The notes: generated from the letters alone by a model not told the origin. A stretch of 64,000 nucleotides of DNA from Halothermothrix sp. (GCA_016841825.1 JAENYK010000002.1:186001-250000); one strand, 5' to 3'; positions 17,205 through 26,920 are shown, numbered from the stretch's first letter. Translations and numbers: made by a program.

Positions 17205-18119
17205 TTGAAAGGTGAAAAAGATATTGCATTATTTCAGTACTCTAATCATGATCAACTCTATGAACGAATTGTCAAATTAGAAGGAAAAAATAGGGAATTG
17301 GAGATGATGTTAGAGAAGGGAGAAGATCGTTTCCGTATTGCTTTGAGGCAACTACATGTTTTTGCAGCAAATGTTGATTAGTGAACTGAAGAAGTTACAG
17401 GAACAGCTTATTGAAGCAAGTAAAATTAAAGCTTTAGGTCAATTAGCTGTTGGTGTAGCCCATGAGTTTAACAATATTTTCGCTATCACTAAAGCTACAG
17501 CTCAGCTAATCCTAAACAAAACTGAAAAGGGAATTATTGAGCTTCCCGCAGATTTTCAGGGAAAAGTCTGGAAAATTATTGAACATAGTAGGCGAGGTAA
17601 GGTGATTTCAGCCAATCTGCTAGACATTGGTAAGCCTAAAACCTTGAAAAAACAATTATGGGATATTATTGATGTCATCGAAAAAATTCTGATTATGCAA
17701 ACAGACGATCTTAATGTAGAAAACATAAAGATTATGCGAAAGTATTATTCTAGAAAGAAAATGATGATAGATTGGTATCAGATGGAACAGGTGTTTTACC
17801 ATTTAATCATTAATGTCAGGCATGCTATGAAAAAATTTGGTCAGGGAGTATTGACAATTGTTGTAAAGGAGACTGAGGAGAATATCATTATTAGATTTAC
17901 AAATTCTGGTATTGATATGAATGAGGAGATCAGAGAAAGAATATTTGAGCTTTTTTTACCACTAAAGGTGGATATAACAGAGATAATCCCCTGGTCAGTG
18001 GAATAGGTTTAGGGCTACCATTAGTGCTGCAGATAATCCAGAATCACAATGGAACAATTGAGATTGAGAGTGAGGAGAATAAGGGGTCTAGTTTTATTAT
18101 CAAAATTCCTCACAAATAA
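17205..18119 (+). pseudogene. Decayed sensor histidine kinase (PAS region lost, two frame breaks)
   Basis: A TTG start at 17205 has AAGGAGG 8 bases upstream. The coiled-coil N-terminus (YERIVKLEGKNRELEMMLEK) runs into RFRIALRQL and stops at 17381. A different frame resumes with LQEQLIEASKIKALGQLAVG, the HisKA H-box AHEFNN and the N-box, then ends early at 18006. The missing tail, with the G-box GIGLGLPLV, continues in the next frame to 18119. Compared with the neighbour at 18168, the PAS sensor is absent at the first break. The second break lies in a run of seven T (near 17949-17956), where eight would restore ELFFTTKGG. Confidence 0.85.
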
Positions 18120-18167
18120 AAAAACAAATTCGATAAAAATTTTATGTATAATAGGAGGATAAAATGC

Positions 18168-19346
18168 ATGGGAATTCAATCTAAATCTCAGAATCAATTA
18201 TATAAGCAGATGGATGTTTTAAAGCAGAGGATTTCTGAACTGGAGGCGGAAAATGTAACACTTCGTGAAGAGTTACATTTGGGAGAGCAGAGACTACAAT
18301 TGGTAGCAAAAAACACTCTAACTACCTTAGCTGATAATGATCTCAATTTAGAGGTAGTTAAAATTTACAATCCTCATCCAGATTTTGAAAAAGGTTTTGT
18401 CGGGACATATCCAGACCCTCACTTAGATCCTAATTTTCAGGAGATTGACCTTCTAAAACGGGAGATCATCAAAACTGGTGCCGGCCACAGGAAAGAGGTT
18501 GTGCTGAGTTTAAGTGATGGAATTTTTACCTACAATGTAGCAGCTGAACCATTAAAAAGTTTATCGGGAAAAACGGTGGGAATTGTAGTAGTGGCTACAG
18601 ATATAACTGAAAGAAAACAGGTTGAGCAGTATCTTTTGGAGGCAGAAAAACTTTCAATGGTAGGAGAGTTATCAGCTAGCGTATCCCATGAAATAAAAAA
18701 TATTCTTGCTGTAATAATGGCTAGTGCTCAATTGATTATGAAGAAGATGAATAAAGATAGTTCGATTAGTTATAAAAGTATTCTTCCGTGGATTAATACT
18801 ATTACAGAACAAGGCAAAAAAGGGACTAATGTTATTAGCAACATTTTGGATATAGCAAGAGGTGGTGATTCTCGAAAAAGGTTAGTGGATATACGTGAGA
18901 TTATTGATAGAGTTCTGGAATTACAGAAGAATCAACTTCAATTAGAGCATATTACTATCGTGAAAGATTATGCGGATATTCCAAAGATAAAAGTAAACCC
19001 TGAGATGATTGAGCAAGTATTTCTCAATCTGTCAATAAATGCTCGTCATGCTATGAAAGGTTATGGAAGTGGGACTATCACCATTTCTGTTAGAGAAGAA
19101 AACCACCATGTGGAGATACAGTTCACTGATACTGGTATTGGGATTAAGGATGGAATTAAAGATAAAATATTTTCACCTTTCTTTACAACAAAGAGTACAT
19201 ATTCGGGAAATGTAAAAAAAGTTAAAGGCTCTGGTCTGGGGTTATCTATCATCTCTCAGACGATCAAAAGCCATAGTGGGACGATTAATGTTGAGAGTAA
19301 AGAAGGGGAAGGGGCTTCTTTTATTATCAGACTACCTCTTGGATAA
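18168..19346 (+). CDS. PAS-containing sensor histidine kinase
   Basis: 392 residues from ATG 18168, with AGGAGG 9 bases upstream. An N-terminal coiled coil (about 8-45) leads to a PAS domain (about 50-155, ending VVATDITERK). HisKA has the H-box SHEIKN, and HATPase_c has the N-box NLSINARHAMKGYG and G-boxes TGIGI and GSGLGLS. There is no membrane segment, so it is a cytoplasmic NtrB/AtoS-like kinase. It lies directly after a decayed relative of similar architecture. No response regulator is adjacent. Confidence 0.9.
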   Translation: MGIQSKSQNQLYKQMDVLKQRISELEAENVTLREELHLGEQRLQLVAKNTLTTLADNDLNLEVVKIYNPHPDFEKGFVGTYPDPHLDPNFQEIDLLKREIIKTGAGHRKEVVLSLSDGIFTYNVAAEPLKSLSGKTVGIVVVATDITERKQVEQYLLEAEKLSMVGELSASVSHEIKNILAVIMASAQLIMKKMNKDSSISYKSILPWINTITEQGKKGTNVISNILDIARGGDSRKRLVDIREIIDRVLELQKNQLQLEHITIVKDYADIPKIKVNPEMIEQVFLNLSINARHAMKGYGSGTITISVREENHHVEIQFTDTGIGIKDGIKDKIFSPFFTTKSTYSGNVKKVKGSGLGLSIISQTIKSHSGTINVESKEGEGASFIIRLPLG

Positions 19347-19370
19347 AGCTTGGCTCTGCTAAGCTTTTTT
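19345..19370 (+). terminator. Terminator of histidine kinase gene
   Basis: Stem AAGCTT-GC / GC-AAGCTT followed by six T, overlapping the stop codon. Confidence 0.7.
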
Positions 19371-19512
19371 CCTGTCCAATTATCCACAAGAAGGGGAAAT
19401 AGAGGAAAACAAAACACCTTGGTAGAATAGAAATATATGAAGAGATTATAATTTTTTTAATTATTTTCTGTAAATGATGATTATAAAGATCGTAGAATAG
19501 GAGGATGCAGGA

Positions 19513-20499
19513 GTGCTAAATTCAAGAGATACCTGGGATAGAAAAATTGATTATTTACGCATATCCATTACTGATAGATGTAATCTGCGCTGCCAATATT
19601 GTATGCCTCCGGAGGGAATTATCCAAAAATCCCATGATGATATCTTGCGCTATGAAGATATTCTACAAATTGTAGCTGTTGGAACGGAGTTGGGAATTAA
19701 AAAAATTCGGATTACTGGAGGTGAACCATTAGTTAGGCTTGGAGTGATAGAGTTTGTGGAAAAGCTAAATCAGATTCCGGGATTAGTTGAGATTAGTATG
19801 ACCACCAATGGTATTCTCCTGGCAGAATATGCTCAAAGTTTGAAAAAAGCAGGATTGAGCCGAGTAAATATTAGTCTTGATTCCTTACAAAAGAATAGAT
19901 TTGAGGAGATTACTCGTCGGGACAATTTAGATCAGGTGATGGTCGGAATTCAGGCAGCTTTAAAGTTTGGTTTGAGTCCAGTAAAAGTAAATATGGTGGT
20001 CATTGGGGGCATTAATGATGATGAGATCATGGATTTTGTAGATCTCAGTAGACGATATCCAATCCATGTGAGATTTATTGAATTTATGCCTTTGGGGAGA
20101 TCAAATATCTCTCACAGTGAGGGATTTGTCTCTCTAAACCAGGTTAAAGAGATTATCTGTGATAATCTCCACCTAATCCCCATCGGTGTAAAAGGCAGTG
20201 GTCCAGCTGAAAGTTATACTTTTGAAGGGACGAAAGGAACTATTGGTTTTATTGCACCTTTGAGTCATAACTTTTGTTCTAAATGTAATCGGCTGCGTTT
20301 GACTGCAGACGGTAGATTACGTCCATGCCTGGATAATAATTTGGAGATCGATCTTCATGAACAGCCAGGACGGATTGGAGATAATGATTTTATCAGGAAT
20401 AGATTTATCGATGTTCTCAGACTTAAACCCAACCATCATAGTTTTCTGGAGGAAGGGAATGATATATCTAATAGGAATATGTTTCAGATTGGAGGTTAG
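19513..20499 (+). CDS. moaA: GTP 3',8-cyclase (MoaA), radical SAM
   Basis: 328 residues from GTG 19513 (AGGAGG 8 bases upstream). It catalyses the first step of molybdenum cofactor synthesis, GTP to 3',8-cyclo-GTP. The radical-SAM cluster ligands are in CNLRCQYC (Cys 23, 27, 30), with the GGEPL motif near 72. The second cluster ligands are in CSKCNRLRLTADGRLRPC (Cys about 255, 258, 272). It heads moaA-moaC-MOSC, with moaC 3 bases after the stop. No canonical Moco riboswitch is seen upstream. Confidence 0.95.
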   Translation: MLNSRDTWDRKIDYLRISITDRCNLRCQYCMPPEGIIQKSHDDILRYEDILQIVAVGTELGIKKIRITGGEPLVRLGVIEFVEKLNQIPGLVEISMTTNGILLAEYAQSLKKAGLSRVNISLDSLQKNRFEEITRRDNLDQVMVGIQAALKFGLSPVKVNMVVIGGINDDEIMDFVDLSRRYPIHVRFIEFMPLGRSNISHSEGFVSLNQVKEIICDNLHLIPIGVKGSGPAESYTFEGTKGTIGFIAPLSHNFCSKCNRLRLTADGRLRPCLDNNLEIDLHEQPGRIGDNDFIRNRFIDVLRLKPNHHSFLEEGNDISNRNMFQIGG

Positions 20500-20502
20500 G
20501 AG

Positions 20503-20982
20503 ATGAGTGAGTTAACCCATCTTGATAAAACTGGAGACGTCAGAATGGTTGATGTCACTACCAAAGATGAGACTAAAAGAGAAGCTATGGCTTATGGAAG
20601 TATTACTATGAAATCAGAAACTTTACAGTTAATTCTTCGCAAAGAAGTGACAAAAGGGGCGGTTTTGGAGACGGCTCGTGTTGCTGGCATTATGGGAGTA
20701 AAGCGAACTGCTGAGTTGATTCCCATGTGTCATCCGTTATTGATTACAGGAATTGCTATAGATTTTCAAATTGAAGATGACAAAACTATTGGTATTAGAG
20801 TAACGGTAAAAACAACGGGTAAGACCGGTGTAGAGATGGAAGCATTAACGGGAGTGTCAGTAACGGCACTTACGATTTATGATATGTGTAAAGCTGCTGA
20901 TAAAGGAATGGTGATTGGAGAGATCAAACTTCTCTACAAGACAGGGGGCAAGAGTGGAGCTTATATTAGGGAGGAGGTGTGA
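20503..20982 (+). CDS. moaC: Cyclic pyranopterin monophosphate synthase (MoaC)
   Basis: 159 residues. It converts 3',8-cyclo-GTP to cPMP, following MoaA. Family motifs are present: PMCHPLLITG, KTGVEMEALTGVS and YDMCKAADKGM with the conserved catalytic Lys. Length and order fit the family. It is translationally close to the MOSC gene. Confidence 0.95.
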   Translation: MSELTHLDKTGDVRMVDVTTKDETKREAMAYGSITMKSETLQLILRKEVTKGAVLETARVAGIMGVKRTAELIPMCHPLLITGIAIDFQIEDDKTIGIRVTVKTTGKTGVEMEALTGVSVTALTIYDMCKAADKGMVIGEIKLLYKTGGKSGAYIREEV

Positions 20983-20986
20983 TAGT

Positions 20987-21439
20987 GTGGCAGGTATAGT
21001 ACTGGCAGTCTGTCGGAGTGTAGAGAAGGGAACAGTTAAGCTTCCAATTCCGGTGGGCCATATTGTTAAAGATTTTGGGTTAGAGGGAGATGCCCATGGA
21101 GGTGACTGGCATCGACAGGTTAGCCTTCTGGCTGAGGAGAGTGTTCAGAAGATGCGAAATCAGGGATTTGATTTGGGATATGGGGATTTTGCTGAAAATA
21201 TTACAACTAAAGGTATTACTTTATTTGAGTTACCTATCGGTACAATACTGAAACTGGGAGAGGAGGTACTTCTGGAAGTAACTCAGATTGGGAAAACATG
21301 TCATCACGACTGTGAGGTTTATCATAAAATAGGGGCATGTGTGATGCCACAGGAAGGTATCTTTACGAGAGTTCTCCAATCAGGGATTGTTAAAGCTGGA
21401 GATAAAATACAGATATTTAATCACAAGAAAGGGTGTTGA
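20987..21439 (+). CDS. MOSC-domain protein
   Basis: 150 residues from GTG 20987 with GGAGG upstream; the longer frame from 20915 overlaps moaC without an SD. It has the MOSC core: GLEGDAHGGDWHRQVSLL near 36, FAENITT near 73, and a Cys-rich stretch GKTCHHDCEVYHKIGACVM that may hold the Moco-sulfur-binding Cys. Such single-domain MOSC proteins often follow moaC in Clostridia and may act as sulfur carriers for Mo enzymes. The precise role is unknown. Confidence 0.88.
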   Translation: MAGIVLAVCRSVEKGTVKLPIPVGHIVKDFGLEGDAHGGDWHRQVSLLAEESVQKMRNQGFDLGYGDFAENITTKGITLFELPIGTILKLGEEVLLEVTQIGKTCHHDCEVYHKIGACVMPQEGIFTRVLQSGIVKAGDKIQIFNHKKGC

Positions 21440-21505
21440 TTATGTGACGGTTTTACAGGATGGAGTAGTGGGTCGCTGCGGATTGGCGGGAGAGATTGAT
21501 TTAGA

Positions 21506-21534
21506 CCATTAGTAAAGCGCTAGTGGTTTTTTTT
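21506..21534 (+). terminator. Terminator of moaAC-MOSC operon
   Basis: Stem CCATTAG / CTAGTGG (one G-U pair), 7-nt loop, eight T, 67 bases after the last stop. Confidence 0.8.
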
Positions 21535-21597
21535 AAGCAAAAAGAAGGAGTATTTTTTTTGGTGTCTAAAATATTTAGCATAAATATCCATCTAAAG

Positions 21598-21736
21598 ACA
21601 TTTCAGTAGGGAAGTCTCTCAGCCCATATAGGCGGGAGAATAAATAATTGAATGGTGTTTACTTCAGTGGAGGTATAATCTCTTTTTGGAGTCGTTAAAC
21701 CCAGGGATTAACAGCCTGCTGTTAATCGACTTTAAT
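21598..21736 (+). repeat. Intergenic repeat, fullest copy (A)
   Basis: About 139 bases from ACATTTCAGTAGGGAAGT to CGACTTTAAT. A hairpin-prone GCCCATATAGGCGGG lies in the middle. The next block is ACTTCAG (21661-21667), pairing with TTGGAGT (21686-21692). Then AGTCG-TTAA can pair with TTAAT-CGACT, enclosing a perfect hairpin TTAACAG-CCTG-CTGTTAA (21708-21725). It shares these blocks with the copies at 36740 and 58401, all on the same strand and all just after a gene or terminator. It is non-coding. It could be a structured RNA or an IS200/IS605-derived unit. Confidence 0.75.
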
Positions 21737-21772
21737 TGTATTTATTAGATATAAAAGAGGGGGATGGGTGCA

Positions 21773-23302
21773 ATGGAGCTTCAAACCCAGAAGGATACCA
21801 CGTTAGTAGGTCAATTAAATCAACTCCAGTTACGTGATCACCTGGCACTTATTTATGATGGGAATTTTCAGGAGTGGAAAAGAACGGTGGTTCCTTTTAT
21901 GTTATTTGGGCTTTTTCAGAATGAAAAGTGTGTGTATATTCTTGAGGATGAGACCCCAGAACAGATTAGGGCGTTCTGTCTGGAACTTGGCGTTAATCTT
22001 AAAGCATATGAGAAGACGGGAGCTTTTGTTTTTCTCAACAAAACAAAGTTATATTATCAGAATAATGTTTTTGACCTTGATTTTATAGTGAGTTTTCTAA
22101 TTGCCACTATCGAAAATGCACTAACTGAAGGGTATAGTGGACTACGAATTACAGGTGATATGGCCGGATCAGATAATATAAAATATGGATTGGAGAAAGC
22201 TATCGATTACGAAGTTAGAATGAATCAGGAGATATTTTCAAAATATCCTATAATAGCCTTATGTAGATATAATATAAACCGATATGATACTGATTTAATA
22301 AAAAACATCTTAAAATTTCACCCCTATATTGTCTGGGAGAACAGAATTCATGAGAATCCGTATTATATTTTCCCGGAAGAGTATTTAGCGGAAGAAGCTA
22401 ATCAAGAGGAGACATTTCAATTGTTAGAAGATATAAGTGCTTTTACTCAAAAGAAGAGTAGCTTTTTTAATAAAGTCATGGTTTTGGAAAAAAACTATGC
22501 AATCTTTGAGGCACAATTGGGTTACGAAAAACTAAAAAATGAATTTCTTCTGAGTCTATCACATGAGTTCCGAACCCCGTTGAATTTGATGTTTACTGCT
22601 CTACAGCTTCTGGACCTTCAGCTCAAAGCAGACGAAAAATCCCGGCGTTATCTAAATATTTTAAAGCAGAACAATTATCGTCTAATAAAGTTAGTCAATA
22701 ATTTATTGGATATCACCAGGATTAAATCTGGTTCTTATAGTTTAAAGATGCAAAACTGTGATATTGTTTATCTGGCACGAAATCTGACCTCTTCTGTGGA
22801 AAAATATTTTAAAGAACAGGGTAAAAAAATTCAATTTATCTGCAATGTGGAGAGAAAAGTTATTGCCATTGATCCCTTAAATATTGAAAGAATTATGTTA
22901 AATTTGCTGTCTAACGCAATCAAAGCTACCCAACCTAATGATCTGATTCTGGTTCGCGTGGATGAGGTGGAATCTAAAGTAATAATGTCCATAGCCGATA
23001 CCGGTAGGGGTATTAAAGAAGAAAAGAAAAAGATTATCTTTGAGCAATTTAGACGGGTTGAAGATAGCTTTGTACGGAATAGTGAAGGTAGTGGATTAGG
23101 ATTGTGGATTGTTAAATCTTTAGTGGAACTGCATTCAGGCACCATTGATTTAGAAAGTAGTTATGGAGAAGGTAGTGAATTTATCATTACTTTGCCAGCG
23201 TCTAAGTTATCAGAGGAGATGGCAGAAACAATAGATGAACAGGAGACCCCGAGTTTACTTGATCGTTTGGGGGTGGAATTTTCAGATATTTACGATATAT
23301 GA
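21773..23302 (+). CDS. MEDS-domain sensor histidine kinase
   Basis: 509 residues from ATG 21773 (GAGGGGG 9 bases upstream). The N-terminal 200 residues resemble the MEDS/DcmR sensory domain: HLALIYDG, GLRITGDM and ALCRYNINRYD. A linker follows, then HisKA with SHEFRTPLN and HATPase_c with the N-box NLLSNAIKAT, TGRGI and GSGLGLWIV. It is soluble. MEDS is proposed to sense small hydrocarbon-type ligands in methanogens and methylotrophs. The methyltransferase gene starts 24 bases downstream. No response regulator is nearby. Confidence 0.88.
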   Translation: MELQTQKDTTLVGQLNQLQLRDHLALIYDGNFQEWKRTVVPFMLFGLFQNEKCVYILEDETPEQIRAFCLELGVNLKAYEKTGAFVFLNKTKLYYQNNVFDLDFIVSFLIATIENALTEGYSGLRITGDMAGSDNIKYGLEKAIDYEVRMNQEIFSKYPIIALCRYNINRYDTDLIKNILKFHPYIVWENRIHENPYYIFPEEYLAEEANQEETFQLLEDISAFTQKKSSFFNKVMVLEKNYAIFEAQLGYEKLKNEFLLSLSHEFRTPLNLMFTALQLLDLQLKADEKSRRYLNILKQNNYRLIKLVNNLLDITRIKSGSYSLKMQNCDIVYLARNLTSSVEKYFKEQGKKIQFICNVERKVIAIDPLNIERIMLNLLSNAIKATQPNDLILVRVDEVESKVIMSIADTGRGIKEEKKKIIFEQFRRVEDSFVRNSEGSGLGLWIVKSLVELHSGTIDLESSYGEGSEFIITLPASKLSEEMAETIDEQETPSLLDRLGVEFSDIYDI

Positions 23303-23326
23303 AGATCAGTTATGGAGTGAGATTAT

Positions 23327-26300
23327 ATGTCAACCAATCATAGTCATGATCAAAAGGAGTGTAGTCTACACTCTGACCCAAAATTATTTCAATTCATAGG
23401 ACAGCAGGTTAGAGAATGTGTTGAAACTATTATTGACCAGATTAATTGTACATACCAGTGTAATCCCCGGTTTTTAGATGAATTGATAATCACAACAGAG
23501 GATGTATATCCAAAAAAACAGGTCATCAATAGGATCTATCAGGTTATCTGTCAGACCATTTTACGTCTGGCGATAATTTCCTGTGCGGAAGTGTTGGGTT
23601 TACTTCCGATTAAAGAGCATACTTATAGTGTCAGATATAGCTTAAGCGGCTTGTGTCTTCAGCTGCAGGAGAAATTAACAAAAGATGATAAACAAAATTT
23701 TGCAAGCAGATTTGACGGTTGGGTCAGGGTACTTAGACTTTTTCAGATCATGGTTGAAGGACTGGATGAACAGGAATTACATATACCTGCTTACGGCGGT
23801 CAACTATTCACCAGTATAGATGGTATCAGCAATGCTTCTACTGCTGGAGATTTGTCTGACTTTGACTCTTCCTGTGTTCAAATAGATAATTGTCATCTAT
23901 CCAGAATTTTGACTGGTTTGAACTTTGAGGATATACTTACCGCTGAAGATGAGTGTTATCCAAAATCCAATAATAGTGATCTATCTCTGCAGTGTATAGA
24001 ATATCTGGGGATAATTCACGAAAGCATGTTAGATTACCATCTTAGCGTAGTTGAGAGCAAAGATGGAGGAGTAAGTTCGTTAGAGTTATGTTTAAATGAG
24101 TGGGATAGGAATAGAAAAGGAATGGGTGCTTTTTATACAAGATGGGAATTGGCCTGGCATACTGTTCGCCATACTTTGGAACCTCTGGTATATGAAAAAG
24201 ATTCAGTTGGTAAGTTGATTCCACGTCTTCCAGAAGAGATACTATCATTAAAAGTCTGTGATCCAGCCTGTGGGTCAGGGTCATTTCTAATCACAACACT
24301 CAAATACCTTCTTCAGAGTTTACAGAGGTCAGTGGAATACCATCAAAGATTAAGAATAAGTGAGCAACAGATAATCCTTTCTTTGACTGGAGAAGAGGAT
24401 GTTATACAAATTCAGAGTCCAATTCCCGAGCAGCGGGATAGTCTGTTAAGAAAAATTTATTGTTTCCAAATTACCCAAAATTGTCTCTATGGAGTGGATA
24501 TCAATCCTCTGGCTGTGGAGTTGGCAAAAGTCTCTCTCTGGATGGAGACTGGCGATCCAGATCTAGCTTTTTCATTCGTAGACCACAGGTTAAAGACAGG
24601 TAATTCATTATTGGGCTGCTGGTCAGATTACTATCAAGAATACCCGATATTAGCCTGGGCAAGAGATGGTGGAGATACTGGTCATTGCGGGGTTCATTAT
24701 CAGAAAGGTCAGTGGAATAAAGAGATTACTGATTTCTTAAAGAGAAGAATCAAACCTGAGATGGTTAAACTAATTCAGGGTGGGCAGGAGCATATATTAG
24801 TAGGACATGAGGATTTACGCGAAGCATTTGATACCTGGTGTGCGATCTGGTTCTGGCCAGCTGATCAACTCAATCAGGATACTCCTACACCACTTAACTT
24901 TAGAAACTTATCTGCAAAAGCTAGTGAGATGGTCAAAGCATTGCGAGAAAAATGGGGATTTTTCCACTGGGAATTGGAGTTTCCGGAAGTTTTTCAAGGG
25001 AAAGATGCGGGTTTTACTGCTCTTGTGGGCAACCCTCCCTGGGAAGTTACTAAACCTAAATCGCAGGAGTTCTTTTTAAAATATGACTCTCTTTATCGAA
25101 AATATGGAAAGCAAAAAGGTTTGAAGATACAGAAAAAATTATTTCAACAACCTCAGATTGAGCGGGACTGGTTGGCTTATCTGGCTGGATTTAAGGCTCT
25201 GACTAATTTTATCAACACAGTAGCTCATCCCTTTGGAGATTGTAAGATCAATGGCGTTAATAGGTTAAATTTGTTATCGAGAAAACAATGGAGTCATAGT
25301 CATAGTTTGCATAGGCAATGGAGAGAAGGTCGTCAGCAGCGAAATCCGGGAGCCGAAGATTATCATCCATATAGATATCAAGGTACTGCAGATCTCAATA
25401 TGTATAAGATATTTTTAGAGATGTCTTTGTATATATTAAAACAAGGCGGTAGATTGGGGATGATATTTCCTTCAAGTATCTATACAGATAAGGGATGTAC
25501 GGAACTTAGAAAGTACCTTTTACAGAAAAATGATTGGGAATTGTTGTTTGGTTTTGAAAATCGCAAGGGCATCTTCCCGATTGATGCCAGATTTAAATTC
25601 TGTGTTATCGTACTGGTCAAGGGCGGAACTACAGAGAAGATTCTGACCAGTTTTATGCGGCATGAGCTTAAAGAACTGCAAAATATAGGAGAGTTCTGTA
25701 TTCCTTATCCCAAAAAACAGGTGCAAACATTTAGTCCATCCAGTATCGCCTGTTTAGAGATTAGATCAGTCAGGGACCAGGAGATTTTAGAGAAGATGTA
25801 TAGTACAGGAGTGCTGTTAGGTGAGAAGAGTAATGGGTGGGATATTCAATTTAATCGGGAGTTTGACATGACTTTGGATTCAGCACTATTCTCAACTCTA
25901 TCCCAGATAAAGGATTTGGGTTATCAATTAGACCAATATGGATATTGGATAGGTCCGGATAAAGAGGTAGCACTACCATTATACGAAGGTCGGATGATCG
26001 GACAGTTTGATTTTTCTGCTAAAGGATGGCTTGCAGGTAGGGGAAGAAGTTCCAGATGGCAAGACATACCCATCGAATCAAAGAGAATTCAGCCGCAGTA
26101 TCTGGTAGCACTATCTGCTCTTGATAAAGAGAGGCTTATGGGGATCAAAGGTTTAAAGTTACCGCTAATGAACATAACCAGTGCTACCAACAGTCGAACC
26201 GTTATCGGAAGTCTTTTAAGAGATTATCCCTGTAATAATGCTCTAAATGCTGTAAGAGTCACAGGTCAGAAAGAGAGACTCTATCATTTAGCGGCATACT

Positions 26301-26902
26301 TTAATTCATTTAGTTATGACTATCTGGTCAGACAAAGATTGGGCGGCTTGAATTTGAATTTTTTTATTCTGGATGAGACTGTGATTCCTCCAATTGGATC
26401 TATGAAGAGAGTCTCCCTTCTTCCTATCTATGTGGCCAGGTTGAATCTGATTCATGAGTGTTTTGCTGTAGAGTGGCTGGAATTGGTCAGAAAATACCCG
26501 GAGATTAAAGTAAATTCCTGGAGATCTCTCTGGGCATTAACAGATCACGAGAGATTGCGATTACGTTGCATTATAGATGCAATAGTAGCAGAACTGTATG
26601 GTTTAGATTGGAGTGATCTGGCCTGGATTTTACGCAATGATTCTACTGACCTCAAAGGTTTCTGGCGAATTGATGAAGATAGACCAGAGAAGATGTGCCA
26701 TACTTATCTGACTCTTGAAGCCTTTCACTATTTGAAGAAAGTCGGACTTCAGGAGTTTTGTCAGGGACAATGGCAGCTGCCCTCTGAGATCGTCAATGAA
26801 TTAGGTCCAGCCTTACTACCACAGCAAGCAAATGAGGATGTGGAAAGTAGTTGGAGAGACTGTGAACTACATGCCAGAAATTATGTCAAAAGTTTGGGTT
26901 AA
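23327..26902 (+). CDS. Large Eco57I-type N6-adenine DNA methyltransferase, solitary
   Basis: 1191 residues. The N-terminal 250 residues (LRLAIISCAEVLGLLP, LHIPAYGGQLF) match the helical region that precedes the methylase in type IIG/IIL enzymes and in DISARM DrmMI proteins. The SAM-binding motif I is DPACGSG (about 312-318), the catalytic motif IV is NPPW (about 569-572), and YGVDINPLAVELAK lies between. The C-terminal half probably recognises the target. I see no clear PD-(D/E)XK nuclease, and no DISARM or BREX partner gene is adjacent. It is therefore either an orphan methylase or a single-chain type IIG enzyme. Confidence 0.85.
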   Translation: MSTNHSHDQKECSLHSDPKLFQFIGQQVRECVETIIDQINCTYQCNPRFLDELIITTEDVYPKKQVINRIYQVICQTILRLAIISCAEVLGLLPIKEHTYSVRYSLSGLCLQLQEKLTKDDKQNFASRFDGWVRVLRLFQIMVEGLDEQELHIPAYGGQLFTSIDGISNASTAGDLSDFDSSCVQIDNCHLSRILTGLNFEDILTAEDECYPKSNNSDLSLQCIEYLGIIHESMLDYHLSVVESKDGGVSSLELCLNEWDRNRKGMGAFYTRWELAWHTVRHTLEPLVYEKDSVGKLIPRLPEEILSLKVCDPACGSGSFLITTLKYLLQSLQRSVEYHQRLRISEQQIILSLTGEEDVIQIQSPIPEQRDSLLRKIYCFQITQNCLYGVDINPLAVELAKVSLWMETGDPDLAFSFVDHRLKTGNSLLGCWSDYYQEYPILAWARDGGDTGHCGVHYQKGQWNKEITDFLKRRIKPEMVKLIQGGQEHILVGHEDLREAFDTWCAIWFWPADQLNQDTPTPLNFRNLSAKASEMVKALREKWGFFHWELEFPEVFQGKDAGFTALVGNPPWEVTKPKSQEFFLKYDSLYRKYGKQKGLKIQKKLFQQPQIERDWLAYLAGFKALTNFINTVAHPFGDCKINGVNRLNLLSRKQWSHSHSLHRQWREGRQQRNPGAEDYHPYRYQGTADLNMYKIFLEMSLYILKQGGRLGMIFPSSIYTDKGCTELRKYLLQKNDWELLFGFENRKGIFPIDARFKFCVIVLVKGGTTEKILTSFMRHELKELQNIGEFCIPYPKKQVQTFSPSSIACLEIRSVRDQEILEKMYSTGVLLGEKSNGWDIQFNREFDMTLDSALFSTLSQIKDLGYQLDQYGYWIGPDKEVALPLYEGRMIGQFDFSAKGWLAGRGRSSRWQDIPIESKRIQPQYLVALSALDKERLMGIKGLKLPLMNITSATNSRTVIGSLLRDYPCNNALNAVRVTGQKERLYHLAAYFNSFSYDYLVRQRLGGLNLNFFILDETVIPPIGSMKRVSLLPIYVARLNLIHECFAVEWLELVRKYPEIKVNSWRSLWALTDHERLRLRCIIDAIVAELYGLDWSDLAWILRNDSTDLKGFWRIDEDRPEKMCHTYLTLEAFHYLKKVGLQEFCQGQWQLPSEIVNELGPALLPQQANEDVESSWRDCELHARNYVKSLG

Positions 26903-26920
26903 ATATCTCGACAAAATGTC

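Noticed and set aside
21444-21512. 22-codon GTG ORF after the MOSC gene, possibly a MogA remnant
   Set aside because: No clear match to the MogA N-terminus and the SD is absent; only weak resemblance.
23327-26902. BREX or DISARM defence island around the methyltransferase
   Set aside because: No PglZ, BrxC, DrmA, DrmB or helicase gene is adjacent; flanks are a kinase and an ABC-F gene.
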